From NCBI GenBank assembly GCA_039805905.1, contig JBDIVM010000002.1, forward strand, positions 496,001-560,000: a DNA stretch of 64,000 bases, in the 5' to 3' direction. Within the stretch, counting starts at the first letter, position 1. Each line of letters opens with the position of its first letter. The notes under the pieces are model-generated. The model was given only the letters and a program-made list of their open reading frames with translations, made no database searches and was not told the origin of the DNA. Made by a program: the position numbers and the translations under genes. Below, one piece after another: positions 61,915 to 64,000 of the stretch. The DNA comes from Thermohalobaculum sp039805905. GTDB lineage: Bacteria > Pseudomonadota > Alphaproteobacteria > Rhodobacterales > Rhodobacteraceae.

Positions 61915-63038
61915 TGCGCCGCGATCCGGCGCTGGTGGAGGAGGCCATAGAGAATCCCCTCGCGCAGCCCTCGATCGGCAATGCGCAGCCGCTCGACCGG
62001 CCAGAGCCGCAGGATGGTCATCAGGATTGCCGCTCCCGAGAGAACAAGCTCCGCACGCCCGGGCCAGATGCCCGGATGGGCGACATCGTCGACAGTCGAC
62101 GACAACAACCGCGCGACGATCTCGGCCGCACCGGAGACCGGCATCCAGAGACCGTCGACCCTGACCCGGTCATAGCTCCGAAGCCCGAGGTATATCGCCC
62201 CGAAGGTTGTCGCGGTTCCGGACACGCCGATGATCTGGAGGTTCGCCGTCAGCGCGTCCCGGTTCGGCGAGCGATAGGGTATGAAACGGCCCAGATGCTC
62301 TTCGAAATGCTCTGCCATTGCCGAAAACCGCGCCCGCGCGTCGCCCGCACCGGCAAACCGGTCACGGAGAGTCGATACGCCCGTCGGTACGGAAATCCAA
62401 TCGGCAATATGGGCCGCCGCGGCACGGGAATGGTCGCACTCGTGGCCCCGCCGGCCGGTCGGCGCCAGTGCCCGGATCAGATTGATCCGCCGGCTCGGCG
62501 GGGTGCGGGACATGTCGATCCAGATCAGTTCGGTCGACCCCCCGCCGATATCGAACACCAGCAGATGCTCGGCTTCGAGATCGATCAGGGGCGCACAACC
62601 CGCAACCGCCAGCCTGGCCTCCTCCTCGGCCGAGATCACCTCGAGATGCAATCCGACTTCACGCATGACCCGGCGCGCGAACGTGGCGCCGTTCGACGCC
62701 CGACGGCACGCTTCGGTGGCGACGATGCGCGCGTCGGACACCCTGTGCTGCCGGATCTTTGTCGCACAGATCCGGAGCGCCCGGAGCGCCCGCTCCTGCG
62801 CCTCGGATGCAAGGACATTGGAGTGCTCCATGCCCTCGCCGAGCCGGACCGCCCGCGAGAACGCGTCGATCACGGCGAAGCTGTCGCCCGCGGGCTGCGC
62901 GATCAGCAAGCGGCAGTTGTTGGTCCCGAGATCAAGCGCGGCCAGCGGCGCCTGGCAGGAGTCTTCCGGCCCTTCGCCTTGGCGCGCCGTCAAATGACCG
63001 CCTGCCAGGTCCGTCCCGCTGCCCGATTCCCGTCTCAC
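61911..63038 (-). CDS. Ppx/GppA family exopolyphosphatase / pppGpp phosphatase
   Basis: A protein of about 375 residues with the ASKHA ATPase-like fold: LAALDLGTNNCRLLIAQ near residue 33, then RIVATEACRRASNG, and the phosphate 2 loop LVFDIGGGSTELIW. The family hydrolyses polyphosphate or pppGpp. The start is a GTG at 63038, with no in-frame ATG before the core domain. It is coupled to rlmE by a four-base overlap, a pairing frequent in Rhodobacterales. Confidence 0.88.
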   Translation of the reverse strand: MRRESGSGTDLAGGHLTARQGEGPEDSCQAPLAALDLGTNNCRLLIAQPAGDSFAVIDAFSRAVRLGEGMEHSNVLASEAQERALRALRICATKIRQHRVSDARIVATEACRRASNGATFARRVMREVGLHLEVISAEEEARLAVAGCAPLIDLEAEHLLVFDIGGGSTELIWIDMSRTPPSRRINLIRALAPTGRRGHECDHSRAAAAHIADWISVPTGVSTLRDRFAGAGDARARFSAMAEHFEEHLGRFIPYRSPNRDALTANLQIIGVSGTATTFGAIYLGLRSYDRVRVDGLWMPVSGAAEIVARLLSSTVDDVAHPGIWPGRAELVLSGAAILMTILRLWPVERLRIADRGLREGILYGLLHQRRIAAQ

Positions 63039-63066
63039 CGGTTTCTGTCACAATCATCTTACACGA

Positions 63067-63084
63067 CATCCTAGCTCTAGGATG
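63067..63084. repeat. 18-bp inverted repeat between metF and the phosphatase gene
   Basis: CATCCTAG and CTAGGATG are perfect inverted copies separated by CT, 29 bases upstream of the phosphatase GTG and 35 bases after the metF stop on the same strand. It may end metF transcripts or act as an operator; no clear T-run follows. Confidence 0.45.
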
Positions 63085-63118
63085 CCGGGCGGGCCGGGAC
63101 AAGCGAGTCGATGAGACC

Positions 63119-64000
63119 TCAGCCGCAACTGGCTGCGAGATGCACGGGCTCCGCGGCGAGCCCGAGAGCCCGGCAGACCTCGTAGACCCTATCCGCCTTG
63201 TTCAGCGTGTAGAAATGCAGATGCGTGACTCCGTTCTCGAGAAGGCTGTCGCACTGCTCGGTGGCGATGGCTGTCGCGAGAAGGTCATGGGATGCGCTGT
63301 CCTCCGCATGGTCGAAGGCGTTGAACATCCAATCCGGAATGCTTGTCCGGCAGCTGTCAGCGAAGCGGACGGTCTTCCAGAAATCCTCGATCGGCAGGAC
63401 GCCCGGCAGGATCGGAGCGGTGATGCCGGCCGCGGCACAGTCGTCCCGGAACCGGTAGAAGTGCTCGTTGTCGAAGAACAGCTGGGTGATCGCACCTGTC
63501 GCCCCCGCATCGAGCTTGCGCTTCAGGTGCTCGATGTCCGCTTCGCGGCTGGCCGCCTCCGGATGGGTTTCCGGGTAGGCAGCGACCCAGATCTCGAACT
63601 GCCGCATCTCAGCGAGCGCGGCTATCAGCTCGACCGAGCCCGCGAAACCCTCGGGGTGGGCAGTAAAACGGTCCTGGCCCCTCGGCGGATCGCCACGAAG
63701 CGCAACGATCCGGCGGCAGCCAAGCTTGGCGTAGCTCCGTGCAACCCGCAGCACATCCTCGCGCGAGGCGCCTACGCAGGTCAGATGACCCGCAACGTTG
63801 AGCCGGGCACAGTCGCGGATCGCGAGCATCGCCGACATAGTGCGATCCCGCGTCGCGCCCCCGGCACCATAGGTGACCGACACGAACTCCGGAGCGAGAG
63901 GCGCCAGCCGCTGGACCGCAGACCACAGCCCCATGCTCGCCTGCGGCGAACGCGGCGGAAAGAACTCGAAGCTGATCCGGAGTTCCCGGTTCGGCGGCGC
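63119..64000 (-). CDS. metF: Methylenetetrahydrofolate reductase, 3' part (cut by window edge)
   Basis: The visible 293 codons run off the right edge. The first residues in view include ISFEFFPPRSPQAS, the conserved MetF N-terminus, so only a few residues are missing. Further blocks are FVSVTYGAGGATRDRT (catalytic region), NVAGHLTCVGASREDV, IVALRGDPPRGQ, GATGAITQLFFDN and GVLPIEDFWKTVRFAD. The FAD enzyme reduces 5,10-methylene-THF to 5-methyl-THF for methionine synthesis. An internal ATG at 63934 would delete the first beta strand, so it is not the start. Confidence 0.94.
   Translation of the reverse strand, partial: APPNRELRISFEFFPPRSPQASMGLWSAVQRLAPLAPEFVSVTYGAGGATRDRTMSAMLAIRDCARLNVAGHLTCVGASREDVLRVARSYAKLGCRRIVALRGDPPRGQDRFTAHPEGFAGSVELIAALAEMRQFEIWVAAYPETHPEAASREADIEHLKRKLDAGATGAITQLFFDNEHFYRFRDDCAAAGITAPILPGVLPIEDFWKTVRFADSCRTSIPDWMFNAFDHAEDSASHDLLATAIATEQCDSLLENGVTHLHFYTLNKADRVYEVCRALGLAAEPVHLAASCG

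Overview
The window is high-GC DNA from an alphaproteobacterium, most likely Rhodobacterales (Paracoccaceae/Roseobacter-type). The evidence is the cox gene order (ctaC-ctaB-small gene-ctaG-ctaE) divergent from tldD, pheA divergent from a membrane-anchored cytochrome c552, the split trp genes, recA next to a CckA-type kinase, and SOS boxes of the alphaproteobacterial GTTC-N7-GTTC type. I saw no rRNA, tRNA, CRISPR array, intact insertion sequence or prophage. Most of the window is conserved chromosome, with one strongly decayed accessory island.

Layout. 1-3.0 kb (minus): cytochrome c oxidase subunits and assembly factors, cut by the left edge. 3.2-6.8 kb: tldD, pheA and an unusual two-heme c552-like cytochrome. 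6.9-13.0 kb: a complete yejABEF peptide/microcin importer operon ending in an ASCH-domain gene. 13.0-16.0 kb: mmcB-like DNA repair gene, membrane proteins and two small lipoproteins. 16-19.1 kb: ABC-F ATPase and an aminotransferase. 19.2-28.9 kb: ppiD-like foldase and trpE, then an antisense YibQ-like gene, then a tightly overlapping trpG-trpD-trpC-moaC-moeA run, then lexA with its own LexA box over its promoter.

28.9-38.6 kb is the accessory region. It holds a broken endonuclease/exonuclease/phosphatase-family gene, a four-gene operon of amine-oxidising flavoproteins resembling HcnABC/opine oxidase, an inverted-repeat operator, and a graveyard of four decayed catabolic genes still in operon order (isopropylmalate-dehydrogenase-like, aldehyde dehydrogenase, MttB-type methyltransferase, malate/lactate dehydrogenase-like). 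A small orphan gene, a cytochrome c and a solute-binding protein follow. 38.7-43 kb holds an MscS-type channel with a structured, possibly RNA-encoding upstream region and an MFS transporter. 43.1-45.9 kb is a MOSC / M20 amidohydrolase / 2-hydroxyacid dehydrogenase operon. 46.0-48.5 kb is a three-gene operon of an ExbB/MotA-like protein, an ExbD/MotB-like protein with a coiled coil, and a zinc-ribbon membrane protein with an 18-bp tandem repeat. This is the best candidate here for an uncharacterised machine. 48.7-50.9 kb holds an amidase and a PEP-mutase-family lyase. 51.4-64 kb is housekeeping: alaS, recA (with SOS box and terminator), cckA-like kinase lacking membrane segments, rsmB-family methyltransferase, guaB, a secreted unknown protein, rlmE, a Ppx/GppA phosphatase and metF, cut by the right edge.

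All calls come from reading translated sequence and motifs. No database search was run. Identity at family level is generally secure, but substrates of the accessory enzymes are not.
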